A stretch of 64,000 bases of DNA from an uncultured Sphingomonadaceae bacterium (GCA_913060895.1 CAJXSN010000011.1:21915-85914), one strand, 5' to 3'; counted from the stretch's first letter, positions 46,611-55,570 are shown. Numbers and translations: made by a program. The notes: generated by a model not told the origin, from the letters alone.

Positions 46611-47599
46611 GCAATTCCGACGATCCTATCTATCTTTCGCCAATTCCACGCAGTGCGGCGGACCGTAAGAAGAAGCTCGGCAAAGGACTTGGCGCGTTGA
46701 TGGGCGAAACCCGCCGGGAGGAGCCTTTGGTGACTGCTGCTGCTGCGAAAGATAGCGCGGAAGGCGTTCCACGTGAAACATCGGGCGCAGGAAGCGGAGG
46801 GGGTCTCTCCTCTATCCCTGTTGCGTCAATAGAACCGCTGCCAGGGCAACCGCGCACGCATTTCGATGCCGATTCGCTTGACGAACTCGCGGCCTCGATC
46901 TCGCAGCGCGGTGTTATCCAGCCTATTATCGTCCGTCCTCTTGCCGGAGAGCGGTATCAGCTGGTTGCCGGGGAGCGTCGCTGGAGGGCTGCGCAGAAGG
47001 CGCGCCTCCATGTGATTCCGGCGCTGGTTCGCGATCTCGATCAGCGTGAGGTTATGGCGCTCGCCCTGATCGAGAACCTTCAGCGGGTCGATCTCAACCC
47101 CATAGAAGAAGCCCGTGCCTATCGGCGGTTGGCGAATGAGGAGGGACTGACCCAGAACGAAATCTCGACGATGGTCGACAAGTCGCGCAGTCATGTAGCG
47201 AATCTTCAGCGAATGCTTGCTCTGCCAGACGACGTGCTGGATCTGGTGGAGAAGGGCGATCTGACTATGGGCCATGCCCGGGCACTGATCGGCCATGATA
47301 ATGCGGTGACTCTGGCGCGTGACGCTGTGCGGCAATCGCTTTCCGTGCGTGAGGTAGAGAAGCTGGCGAAGGGTGAGGGCGCCGTGACGCAGAAAGCCAG
47401 CAAATCGGCCACTCCGTCCCGCGACCCGATGAAAGATGCAGATATCGCCGCGGTCCAGCAGCATCTCGAAGAGTTCCTTGGCCTCTCGGTACGTATAAAA
47501 ACCGACACCGACCCGCGCACCGGAACCGTCACCATACGGTATAAAACGCTCGACCAGCTGGACCTTATTTGCCAACGTCTGACGGGAGGGGACATATAA
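46607..47599 (+). CDS. parB: Chromosome partitioning protein ParB (CTPase clamp)
   Basis: A 330-residue ParB. The N-terminal ParA-activating peptide region (KKLGKGLGALMG), the CTP-binding domain with PRTHFDADSLDELAASI, RPLAGERYQLVAGERRWRAAQKA and ENLQRVDLNPIEEARAYRRL, the helix-turn-helix (GLTQNEISTMVDKSRSHVANLQRML), and the C-terminal dimerisation domain are all present. It contains parS site 4 in its linker. It overlaps parA by 4 bases. Confidence 0.96.
   Translation: MSNSDDPIYLSPIPRSAADRKKKLGKGLGALMGETRREEPLVTAAAAKDSAEGVPRETSGAGSGGGLSSIPVASIEPLPGQPRTHFDADSLDELAASISQRGVIQPIIVRPLAGERYQLVAGERRWRAAQKARLHVIPALVRDLDQREVMALALIENLQRVDLNPIEEARAYRRLANEEGLTQNEISTMVDKSRSHVANLQRMLALPDDVLDLVEKGDLTMGHARALIGHDNAVTLARDAVRQSLSVREVEKLAKGEGAVTQKASKSATPSRDPMKDADIAAVQQHLEEFLGLSVRIKTDTDPRTGTVTIRYKTLDQLDLICQRLTGGDI
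46765..46780. other. parS-like site 4 (inside parB)
   Basis: CGTTCCACGTGAAACA differs from parS only in the first base (C for T). It encodes VPRET in the ParB linker. One-base variants of this kind are still bound by ParB in other bacteria, by family knowledge. Confidence 0.85.
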
Positions 47600-47795
47600 T
47601 CACTTGAAATAAAAGGAGAAAGTAAAATTCACTCTCCTGCAACAGTGTTGATATTTTAACCATATCCGCAAACACAACCCTTACTCCGTAGTCCTACTTA
47701 GGGGCCAAGGACGGATGGAGACCCGTCCTACGGGGCCGGTCGCTGGTTGTCCCCGTATTGGGACACTGAAGACCACGAATAGGGAATAAACTAAT
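47600..47795 (+). promoter_or_regulatory. 5' leader of the DUF4402 pilin gene with a predicted branched fold
   Basis: The leader between parB and the pilin gene can fold well. CCGTAG (47686-47691) faces CTACGG (47728-47733) to close a junction, with GGACGG/CCGTCC (47709-47714 / 47723-47728) inside, sharing one base with the closing stem. CCT/AGG forms a small stem at 47693-47702. A separate TGTCCC/GGGACA hairpin lies at 47748-47765. AGGGA precedes the ATG by about 10 bases. No known riboswitch consensus was recognised. Confidence 0.4.
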
Positions 47796-48428
47796 ATGAA
47801 TACGTTCTTCCGCGGCGTTGCCGCTACTGCAATTTCCGCTGTTGCTTTCGCTGCCATGCCCGCCGTGGCGCAGACCGCTGGCGATCCGAACGCAAACCAG
47901 GCCGATGCCGATGCGCGTGCTGAAATCCTGGCCGGCCTGACGCTGACGAATGTTGCGGGCAGCTCGCTCGACTTTGGTTCGATCGTCGTTCTGGGTGCCG
48001 GCGTTGTAACCGTCCCTTCGGATGGCAGCGCAGTCAATTGCCCTGCAGCCGCAGCTGTTTGCTCCGGTTCGACCGACGTTGCTGAATTCGAAGTATCGGG
48101 TTCGGACGGCAAGGCTGTCAGCATCACTTTGCCAAATGCTGGTTCGGCTACCGACGAACTGCAGTTCGACGACGGCGTAACGACACACTCGATCGACATC
48201 ACCGAGTTCGAAACCAATGCTAAGCTCGACACGGCTACGCCGGTTCTCGACGGTCTCGGCGCTCCGGTTCTGGACGCTGGCGGCAATCCCACTTTCGTCC
48301 AGTATGATGGCGTTCTGCTGGCAGGCGGCACGGCAACCTTCCCGGTCGGCGGTTCGATCGCACTGGCCGCTGGTCAGGAGCCGGGCCTGTACGAGCACAC
48401 CTTCACTGTTGAAGTGAACTACAACTAA
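47796..48428 (+). CDS. DUF4402 fimbrial-type major subunit
   Basis: A 210-residue exported protein with a signal peptide (cleavage after AVAQ near residue 26). The mature part matches DUF4402, with ARAEILAGLTLTNVAGSSLDFGSIVV and AEFEVSGSDGKAVSITLP, a beta-rich pilin-like domain. It is first in a gene order with a chaperone and usher, so it is likely the shaft subunit of a chaperone-usher pilus. No other subunit or tip adhesin gene is nearby. A structured leader precedes it and two hairpins follow it. Confidence 0.82.
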   Translation: MNTFFRGVAATAISAVAFAAMPAVAQTAGDPNANQADADARAEILAGLTLTNVAGSSLDFGSIVVLGAGVVTVPSDGSAVNCPAAAAVCSGSTDVAEFEVSGSDGKAVSITLPNAGSATDELQFDDGVTTHSIDITEFETNAKLDTATPVLDGLGAPVLDAGGNPTFVQYDGVLLAGGTATFPVGGSIALAAGQEPGLYEHTFTVEVNYN

Positions 48429-48436
48429 TCGATCCC

Positions 48437-48494
48437 GCCTCGAAAGAGGCATCCGATCAAGATGGGGGCCGTGCGTCGAAAGGCGCGCGGTCCC
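48437..48494 (+). other. Two GAAA-loop hairpins after the pilin gene
   Basis: GCCTC-GAAA-GAGGC (48437-48450) is followed by a 13-pair stem (48465-48477 with 48482-48494) with a GAAA tetraloop and several G-U pairs. Neither is followed by a strong T tract. They could protect the pilin mRNA 3' end or attenuate read-through, giving more pilin than chaperone and usher, as in other pilus operons. Confidence 0.6.
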
Positions 48495-48644
48495 TGCCAT
48501 TTTCGCGGCAGCTCGCTTGGTATAGCTGTGCGGCCATAGATACCCCCAATACCTGTCCTTAGCGCGCTGTTAACTCTCTTTGCATAGGGGTTGTCACGTA
48601 GACGCTCGCGCAATTCCGGCCGGGCACGCAGGAGCACAACCGTA

Positions 48645-49493
48645 ATGTTCAGCCGAATAGCCCACCATACTGCCAGATACGCGACCAGACTTGCCGCAGC
48701 GTCGCTGCTTGCCGGAGCAGCCATCGCGCCGCTGCCCGCAATGGCGCAGGGCGACCTGCTGGTTGCCCCAACCCGTGTCATTCTCGATGGACGCCGGGGC
48801 GCACAGGTTATTCTGAGCAATATCGGTACAGAAGAGGCGACATATCGAATCGGAATGGTGCTGCGCCGGATGGGGCCGGACGGCAATCTGATGGAAGTGT
48901 CCGACGAAGAAGCAAATGTTCTGGAGAAGGCAGCGCTATCTATGGTGCGATATGCGCCGCGGCGCATAAAACTTCCGCCCGGCCAACCACAGGCGGTTCG
49001 CATTGCCGCGCGCCCCGCGGCGGACCTGCCGGACGGTGAATACCGCGTGCATTTGTCTTTCAATGCGATACCCAAACCGCGCCCGGCAGTGTCTGACGGT
49101 ACACCTGCTCAGGGGCTTTCGGTAAAGCTGATCCCGATTTACGGCGTGACGATCCCGCTAATTATCCGCCACGGCCAGGTCGAGGCGACTACAGCTATCG
49201 ACACGGCACGAATGCTGCAGACCGGTGACGGCCGGCCAATTCTTTCCTTTGCCATTGAGCGGTCCGGAGATGCTTCGGTTTTTGGCGATCTGGTGGCTAT
49301 CCCCGCTCGCGGTGAGCCGATGTTCCTCGCTCGAGGGGTAGCCGTTTATCCCGAAGTTGACCGCCGTATGGTCAATGTCGTTCTTAATGAAGAGCAGGCC
49401 GCCGCCCTTCGTGGCCCTGTTCGGCTTGAATATCGCGAACCGCCCGAGCGCGGGGGCGATGTCATCGCTGCTATCGATACGGATCTCGGTTAG
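48645..49493 (+). CDS. Fimbrial periplasmic chaperone
   Basis: A 282-residue exported PapD-like chaperone. Signal peptide ends near residue 36 (PAMAQ). The N-domain opens with LLVAPTRVILDGRRGAQVILSNIGTEEATYRIGM, typical of the chaperone first strand, followed by RYAPRRIKLPPGQPQAVRI (G1-strand and the conserved Arg/Lys region). It assists DUF4402 pilin folding in the periplasm. The ATG at 48645 has AGGAG about 9 bases upstream. It is longer than typical PapD (about 230). Confidence 0.82.
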   Translation: MFSRIAHHTARYATRLAAASLLAGAAIAPLPAMAQGDLLVAPTRVILDGRRGAQVILSNIGTEEATYRIGMVLRRMGPDGNLMEVSDEEANVLEKAALSMVRYAPRRIKLPPGQPQAVRIAARPAADLPDGEYRVHLSFNAIPKPRPAVSDGTPAQGLSVKLIPIYGVTIPLIIRHGQVEATTAIDTARMLQTGDGRPILSFAIERSGDASVFGDLVAIPARGEPMFLARGVAVYPEVDRRMVNVVLNEEQAAALRGPVRLEYREPPERGGDVIAAIDTDLG

Positions 49494-49546
49494 GCACCCG
49501 AAGCCAGTCGGCGGGCCAGAGCAGATTCTGCGCTTCTAGATTCGCC

Positions 49547-52294
49547 ATGTCGATTCGCACATTTTTACGGAAAACGAGCGTCGTCGCAGGCTTTGCGGCG
49601 GCGCTTTCCGGCGTCTGCGCATCGCCGACATTGGCGCAAGCATCCTCTCACGGGTTCACTGTGGAGGAAGACGACTTCCTGATGCTGCAGATGCGCGTCG
49701 GAAGCTATTCCATGCCGCTGGAGATACGCGGCTATCAAATCAACGATGGCGATGATGTGTGCCTCGATCTGGCCGACGTCATACAGTCTCTCGACCTGCC
49801 GGTGCGGCTCGACAAGAAGTCGCGCCGCGCAACCGGCTGGCTGTTCTCGGAAGATCAGTCCTTCACCCTAGACCGCGAAGCCGGCACAGTACAAAACATG
49901 AACACTGGGCGAGCTCCGGTTGCCGGCGACATTACCGATACGCCAGAGGGTTGGTGTGTCGAAACCGGTGCTCTGTCACGGTGGTTTGGGGTCACTTTCC
50001 GCCCGGACATCTATAATGCGCTGGTATCGGTCGAAAGCGAGCAGAAACTTCCCTTCATAGAGGCAATCGAACGCAGAAGTCGCGCCGCGCGACTTCGTCC
50101 CAAGGCCGTTGGCTTCGATCTGGCAGAATATCCGCGCGCCGATGCAGATTATCGTGTCTGGCGCACGCCGTCGGTCGATGTGGTCGCCCGCACCGATGCG
50201 CGTAAAGTAAATGGCGGCGGGACAGATGTTACAGGGCGATACGAATTATTTGCTGCCGGGGAACTGCTTGGTGCGAGCGTCGAGGCACGCCTGGCGTCCG
50301 ACAATTCCCTGAAACCTCGTTCTCTACGTGTGCGGGCCTTCCGGCAGGATCCCGATGGCAAGCTGCTCGGTCCGTTAAAGGCGACACAGGTTGTGGCTGG
50401 TGATGTAACGGGTGAACAGGCGCGTTTGACGGCGTTTGGGGGCATTGGGCGGGGTGTTTACATCTCGAACCAGCCTCTTGGCCGAACCAATCTGTTCTCA
50501 ACCACTGTCCTGCGCGGCACCTTGCCCGTCGGATGGGATGCGGAACTGTATCGAAACGGTCAGTTGATCGCTTTTCAGGGGGAAGCGCGGGACGGGCGGT
50601 ACGAATTCGAGGAGGTAGAGCTCTTCTATGGCCGGAACGAGTTCGAGATCGTGCTGTACGGGCCGCAGGGACAGGAGAAACGTGAGCGATATTCCCAACC
50701 TGTCGGGTTCAACACGATTGAGCCAGGCAAAACATATTACTGGGCCAATGCGTTGCAGGACAACACCAGTCTGGTGGAACTGGGCGCGCAGCCTGAAGTG
50801 GAGGGGCAGACGCGCGGTACATGGCGTCTCGGGGCCGGAGTTGAGCACGGTATCGATGAACTGACGAGCGTGTCGGCCAGCGTACACAGCATATCGCTGA
50901 GGGGGCGACGGCGAAATTTCGTGGAGACGACGCTCAACCGCACGCTGGGCCATTGGCAGGTCGAAGCTTCGGGTGCTGTCGATGATGCCGGCGACTTCGC
51001 TGCCAAGATGGCGGCGGCCGGGCGAGTGGGCCGGCTCAACCTCAGCGCCAACGCCCTGTGGGTGAATGGCGGGTTCGAAAGCGAATTTGTTGCACCGGGA
51101 ACGGCCCATCAGATCGGCTTCCGCGCAGATACATCATTGCGTCTAGGTAAACTTACCCTTCCATTACAAGCCTCTGTTACCCGGCTGACCCTGAAAAACG
51201 GGTCGTCCGCGACCCAATTTGGAACAGCAACATCCCTTAATTTCAAAGGCTTAAGCCTTACGGGCCAACTATCGCACCAGATATTGGATGACGCATTGGC
51301 GGGAGAGAAGAAAAACGAAACCGAACTGAACCTGCTGGCCAATGCACGCGTTTTTGGCCTGAGTGTGCGCGGAGCGGCAGAAATCGGCATCGGTGGAGAT
51401 GATTCCGGACTGCGCTCGGTCCGAATTACGACGCGCAAGGACATTGGCGAGCGATCCGATCTCTCGGTCAATGTCGATTATCTGCCAAGCTCCGAGACAG
51501 CTTTTTTCAACCTCGGCTTTACCCGTCTGTTCGATCAGTTCGCGATGACAGCCAATGCCAGTTACAGCACCGCCGGGGCACTCGGGGCAGGGCTATCGCT
51601 GGCTTTCAGCTTTGGCCCGGACCCGGCCGATGGCGGTGTGCGCGTCACCAATGACCGGATTGCCCGGCGCGGTCAGGCTGTGGTTAGCGTCTTTCTCGAT
51701 GAAAATGGCGATGGAATACGGGGGGAAGACGAAATATTCTTGCCCGATGTCGATGCAGCTGCCGGAATGCGGATCAGCCAGAAACCGACCAATGACAGTG
51801 GCCGCACGGTCATCGATGGCCTGCAGCCCTACAAGCCTGTTCTGGTCCGCCTGGACGAAGGATCTCTGGGCGACCCGTATCTCACGCCGGGTACGCCGGG
51901 TACGGTGATCGTGCCTCGGCCGGGTGTGCCCCTATCGGTTGAACTGCCGGTCACCCGCTCTGGCGAAGTCGAAGGGCTGCTGCTGTCGACCAGCGGTAAC
52001 GAAATGCAGGGTGTGAAGCTGGAACTGGTCGATCAGGCAGGGCAAATTGTATCCGAGACAATCAGCGAGTTTGACGGGTTCTTCCTGTTCGACCGCGTGC
52101 CCTATGGCACCTACCGCCTGCGGGTCGCGCCGGGCATGGCGCGGCGGCTGGAGGTACAGGCAGAGCTGAAAGCTGGAATTCGTGTCGGACAGCCGGATGA
52201 AATTGCGCGGCTCGGCACTGTAAAGATGGTAGCCGGGCAACCCCTGACCATAGCCACCGACGATACGGCGGAGGGAAGGGTGCCCGGCTCCTGA
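49547..52294 (+). CDS. Fimbrial outer-membrane usher
   Basis: A 915-residue outer-membrane protein with a signal peptide ending near residue 31. The N-terminal domain leads to a large beta-barrel region where GDVTGEQARLTAFGGIGRGVYISNQPL, then GTLPVGWDAELYRNGQLIAFQ and YGRNEFEIVLYGPQG fit the usher family, most like the EcpC/CfaC-type. The C-terminal 100 residues look like a carboxypeptidase-regulatory-type beta domain (GVKLELVDQAGQIVSETISEFDGFFLFDRVPYGTYRL). It forms the secretion channel with the chaperone and pilin before it. Confidence 0.82.
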   Translation: MSIRTFLRKTSVVAGFAAALSGVCASPTLAQASSHGFTVEEDDFLMLQMRVGSYSMPLEIRGYQINDGDDVCLDLADVIQSLDLPVRLDKKSRRATGWLFSEDQSFTLDREAGTVQNMNTGRAPVAGDITDTPEGWCVETGALSRWFGVTFRPDIYNALVSVESEQKLPFIEAIERRSRAARLRPKAVGFDLAEYPRADADYRVWRTPSVDVVARTDARKVNGGGTDVTGRYELFAAGELLGASVEARLASDNSLKPRSLRVRAFRQDPDGKLLGPLKATQVVAGDVTGEQARLTAFGGIGRGVYISNQPLGRTNLFSTTVLRGTLPVGWDAELYRNGQLIAFQGEARDGRYEFEEVELFYGRNEFEIVLYGPQGQEKRERYSQPVGFNTIEPGKTYYWANALQDNTSLVELGAQPEVEGQTRGTWRLGAGVEHGIDELTSVSASVHSISLRGRRRNFVETTLNRTLGHWQVEASGAVDDAGDFAAKMAAAGRVGRLNLSANALWVNGGFESEFVAPGTAHQIGFRADTSLRLGKLTLPLQASVTRLTLKNGSSATQFGTATSLNFKGLSLTGQLSHQILDDALAGEKKNETELNLLANARVFGLSVRGAAEIGIGGDDSGLRSVRITTRKDIGERSDLSVNVDYLPSSETAFFNLGFTRLFDQFAMTANASYSTAGALGAGLSLAFSFGPDPADGGVRVTNDRIARRGQAVVSVFLDENGDGIRGEDEIFLPDVDAAAGMRISQKPTNDSGRTVIDGLQPYKPVLVRLDEGSLGDPYLTPGTPGTVIVPRPGVPLSVELPVTRSGEVEGLLLSTSGNEMQGVKLELVDQAGQIVSETISEFDGFFLFDRVPYGTYRLRVAPGMARRLEVQAELKAGIRVGQPDEIARLGTVKMVAGQPLTIATDDTAEGRVPGS

Positions 52295-52308
52295 TTCGCA
52301 AACGGTGC

Positions 52309-52333
52309 GATTACTGGCCCGTGATTACTGGCC
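52309..52333. repeat. 11-base direct repeat at convergent gene ends
   Basis: GATTACTGGCC occurs at 52309-52319 and again at 52323-52333, 14 bases apart, between the usher stop and the end of the convergent glycine-zipper gene. It looks like a small tandem duplication. Confidence 0.7.
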
Positions 52334-53323
52334 TTTGATATATTTCACACGCTTGGCGGGTTTTTGCTTGGTGTACCGGACAGCCTTCGGGGCAGCCCGG
52401 TGCACGGTAACCGTCTCGTACTCGACATGCTCCACCGGCACATCGACCCATTCTTCGGTGACATATTCACGGACCACCGGACGCTCGATCGGATATGTGG
52501 TGACGTAAGCCATTGCCGGCACATAGCTGTAGGCCTGATAGCCATGGGCGTATCCCTGCTGCCCGTATCCGCTCTGCTCCCAGTTTTCGAGATAGGCTTT
52601 GCATTCGCGCAGATAGGGGTTGCCCTTTACCACCGAACCGATGGCTGAACCAATCGCCAGCCCTGCGAGGCCGCCGATACCGGCACCAATCAGCGTGCCG
52701 CCCAGACGCTCGCTATCGGCAACCCGGTTGCCGATAATGCCGCCTGCCACGGCACCCAGCAAACCGCCCGCGGTTCCGCTGCGTTCCTTGCGAAGGCGTA
52801 GCTCGTCTTCGCAATTATTGAGCCAGCCACTCCGGTCAAAGCTGGGCGCGGGCGGCAATGGAGGGCCACCATACTGGCCGTGATGCGAGGCGGGTTGCTG
52901 CTGAGGATAGGCGGTGTGGCTATGCCGCTGCGGAGGATGATACTGTGGAGCAGCCGGAGCCGGATAACTCTGCTGTGCCTGCGGTGCGGGGTACTGCGTG
53001 TGCTGCTGCGGCACTGGCTGGGAAGCATGTTGCGAATACGCAGGCCCTTGTTCAGTATGCCGGGCTGGTGTGTGATAGATGGCAGGCGCTTCGATCTCGA
53101 CTTCGCGCTGATACGTTTCATAAGCCACAGGAGGGTGGGCCGGGACAGCCTGAACCACCGGATTGCTGGTGAAGATCGGCTGGACTTGCTCCACAGGGAG
53201 CGGCTGCGCAAATTCATACGCCTGCTGCTCGTAACTCATTTCCTGCGCGGCAAGCGCTGGCGAGGCAGCAACAGTTATGGCGACCAGCGCGGTCCCGGCT
53301 GCGAAACTCTGGCGGATCGTCAT
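52325..53323 (-). CDS. Glycine-zipper domain exported protein with Q/P-rich region
   Basis: A 332-residue protein with a signal peptide (IRQSFAAGTALVAITVAASPALA). Residues 30-170 are very rich in Gln, Pro, His, Tyr and Ala; the middle has a glycine-zipper helix pair (GTAGGLLGAVAGGIIGNRVAD, GGTLIGAGIGGLAGLAIGSAIG) as in OmpA-like/Rick_17kDa-type proteins that insert in the envelope. The C-terminus is aromatic and basic. The ATG at 53323 is preferred because AAGGGG lies 8 bases upstream. Role unknown, probably cell-envelope related. Confidence 0.75.
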   Translation of the reverse strand: MTIRQSFAAGTALVAITVAASPALAAQEMSYEQQAYEFAQPLPVEQVQPIFTSNPVVQAVPAHPPVAYETYQREVEIEAPAIYHTPARHTEQGPAYSQHASQPVPQQHTQYPAPQAQQSYPAPAAPQYHPPQRHSHTAYPQQQPASHHGQYGGPPLPPAPSFDRSGWLNNCEDELRLRKERSGTAGGLLGAVAGGIIGNRVADSERLGGTLIGAGIGGLAGLAIGSAIGSVVKGNPYLRECKAYLENWEQSGYGQQGYAHGYQAYSYVPAMAYVTTYPIERPVVREYVTEEWVDVPVEHVEYETVTVHRAAPKAVRYTKQKPAKRVKYIKGQ

Positions 53324-53492
53324 AGTCATTTCCCCTTCTCTCAATGGCAGTGAAAGCTGCCACCAAAATAGGGCGCCCGTGTGCCGTTAAGAGAAAATCT
53401 ACCATTGTGTGCCGCAGAGTCAGGGGGCTGGCGCTCCCATGTCCCGTTTCGGGGCGAAAGTTCACCTGCCCGACCTGTCTGGCCGGGGCAGC

Positions 53493-53978
53493 TTAAATCC
53501 GCGGTGCAATCAGGATGGCGAGCGCTTCCAGACCGGCTGCATCCGCGGCATCGAACCGGGCAGGTTCGGGGCTGTCGCAGTCGATAACTGCGATTACACG
53601 GCCATCATGGATGACCGGGACGACCACTTCCGAGCGGGTTACGGCATCGCAGGCGATATGTCCGGGGAAGGCATGGACATCCTCCACCAGCTGGGTCTGG
53701 CCAGAGGAGGCGGCTGTGCCGCAAACGCCCTGCCCCATCGGGATGCGGATGCACGCCGGGCGGCCAACGAAAGGCCCCAGCACCAGTTCACTATCGATGA
53801 CGCGGTAAAAGCCTGCCCAGTTCATCTGCGGGATAAATTCCCACAGCAGGGCGGCGATGTTCGCCATGTTTGCTACGGCATCATCCTCGCCCTCGATCAG
53901 GGCAGAGGCGGCGAGCCCCAGCTGGCGATAGCGTTCTTCCGGGCTGGCGGTTTCGTCGGGCTGAAAATCATACATCAT
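53493..53978 (-). CDS. msrC: Free methionine-(R)-sulfoxide reductase (GAF domain)
   Basis: A 161-residue GAF-fold enzyme that reduces free methionine-R-sulfoxide. The family Cys positions appear in ACIRIPMGQGVCGTAA and HIACDAVTRSEVVVPV; WEFIPQMNWAGFYRVID and AVIDCDSPEPARFD are also typical. It uses thioredoxin-type reductants. It stands alone, divergent from the sorbosone dehydrogenase-like gene. Confidence 0.92.
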   Translation of the reverse strand: MMYDFQPDETASPEERYRQLGLAASALIEGEDDAVANMANIAALLWEFIPQMNWAGFYRVIDSELVLGPFVGRPACIRIPMGQGVCGTAASSGQTQLVEDVHAFPGHIACDAVTRSEVVVPVIHDGRVIAVIDCDSPEPARFDAADAAGLEALAILIAPRI

Positions 53979-54070
53979 CGCGCCATAACGCGGTCAGCGG
54001 TCTGTTTGCGAGAGGGATTTTACGCACGGCCCATTGCGGCGAATGCCTGCCATGCGTAACACTTTTGCGC

Positions 54071-55534
54071 ATGAGCACACGTCGCAAAATCGCCCTCGCC
54101 ATCCTCGTGATCATTGTGATCATCGGGATTGCCCTGTTTTTCATCACCCGCGGGAGCACGGCCGATCTTTCGGTCGACGCCGTTGCAGGCACCGATCCGG
54201 AACTGACTGAGCCAGAAGGCGGCTTGTTTCCGACCGTAGCTATTGCCGAACCGGTGGGCTGGAAAGAAGGCGATCTGCCGGTTGCGGCGGAAGGGCTGGT
54301 CGTCCAGCGCTTCGCCACCGGGCTGGATCATCCGCGCATTCTGCATGCCTTGCCCAATGGCGATGTGCTGGTCACTTTGACACGTTCTCCCAAAAGCGAA
54401 GGCAATGGCGGAATCGTAGCCTGGGTGGCGGATCTTTTGATGTCCCGCGCAGGTGCGGGCGGCGATTCTGCGAATCAGATTGTCTTGTTGCGCGACGCCG
54501 ATGGTGATGGCGTAGCCGAAGTGAAGCAGGTGATCGCCGAGGATCTTGATTCACCTTCTGGAATGGCTTGGCAGGACGGCACTTTGTATGTCGCGAACCA
54601 CGATGCGCTGCTGGCAATAGATTACGCGCTGGGAGAGCCCGCTGTATCGGGCACATCGCGCAAGCTGATGGACTTGCCGCCGGCCGGAAACCACTGGATG
54701 CGCAATATCGAGATCAATCCGGAAGGCACCAAAATCTACATCGCCGTCGGCTCAGATTCGAATATCGGCGAGAAAGGCATGGAGGCCGAGGAAGGCCGCG
54801 CGATGATCTGGGAATACGATCTGGAAACAGAAAAAAAGCGCCATTTCGCTGTCGGCCTGCGCAATCCCAATGGACTCGACTGGAACCCTATGTCGGGCGA
54901 ACTGTGGACCACTGTGAACGAACGCGACATGCTGGGCGGCGATCTGGTGCCCGATTATCTGACCAACGTGCCTGTTGGCGCGCAGTATGGCTGGCCGTGG
55001 GTGTACTGGAAAGACACCGTGGATGACCGGGTCGAAGCACCGATGCCTGCCTATCTAACCGAATACGCTCGCCGCCCCGAATACGCCCTCGGTCCGCACG
55101 TTGCCGGCCTCGGCATGGTGTTCAGTGCCGAGGGTAACCGTATGGGGGCAAAATTCGGTCGCGGAGCGTTTATCGCGCGCCACGGATCGTGGAACCGCAA
55201 GCCCCCCTCGGGCTATGATGTTGTCTATGTCGCTTTCGATGAACGCGGCAATCCTGAAGGTAAGCCTGTGAGTGTGCTGACAGGTTTCCTTAACGAAGAC
55301 GGCACCACCAAAGGTCGTCCGACCTGGGTAGAGTGGGCGCAGGACGGTTCGCTTCTGGTTACCGACGATACAGCCGGAATTGTCTGGCGGGTCATTGCCC
55401 CTGATGCCGACGCGGCGCCGGCGATCGTCAGATTCAGGACTGAATCGCTGCGCCCGCAGATCGAACTGCGCGGCGATCCGGCGGCCAGTTTCTCAGACGA
55501 TTTTGCGCGCGAACGCAACGCCATCGGCGATTGA
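54071..55534 (+). CDS. Sorbosone dehydrogenase / PQQ-dependent sugar dehydrogenase-like protein
   Basis: A 487-residue beta-propeller with an N-terminal membrane anchor (residues 6-25). GLDHPRILHALPNGDVLVTLTRSP, NRPNGLDWNP-type text (here LRNPNGLDWNPMSGELWT), NERDMLGGDLVPDYLTNVPVGAQYGWPW and RHGSWNRKPPSGYDVVYV match the soluble-type aldose/sorbosone dehydrogenase family. The substrate is not known and the PQQ ligands cannot be judged here. The ATG at 54071 follows a clear intergenic region. Confidence 0.85.
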   Translation: MSTRRKIALAILVIIVIIGIALFFITRGSTADLSVDAVAGTDPELTEPEGGLFPTVAIAEPVGWKEGDLPVAAEGLVVQRFATGLDHPRILHALPNGDVLVTLTRSPKSEGNGGIVAWVADLLMSRAGAGGDSANQIVLLRDADGDGVAEVKQVIAEDLDSPSGMAWQDGTLYVANHDALLAIDYALGEPAVSGTSRKLMDLPPAGNHWMRNIEINPEGTKIYIAVGSDSNIGEKGMEAEEGRAMIWEYDLETEKKRHFAVGLRNPNGLDWNPMSGELWTTVNERDMLGGDLVPDYLTNVPVGAQYGWPWVYWKDTVDDRVEAPMPAYLTEYARRPEYALGPHVAGLGMVFSAEGNRMGAKFGRGAFIARHGSWNRKPPSGYDVVYVAFDERGNPEGKPVSVLTGFLNEDGTTKGRPTWVEWAQDGSLLVTDDTAGIVWRVIAPDADAAPAIVRFRTESLRPQIELRGDPAASFSDDFARERNAIGD

Positions 55535-55570
55535 GCATTAGCCGGAGCGTAATGCGCTCCGGCCGATAAC

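Noticed and set aside
47613..47640. Possible terminator after parB (AGGAGA...TCTCCT)
   Set aside because: The stem is short, needs a bulge and has no T tract.
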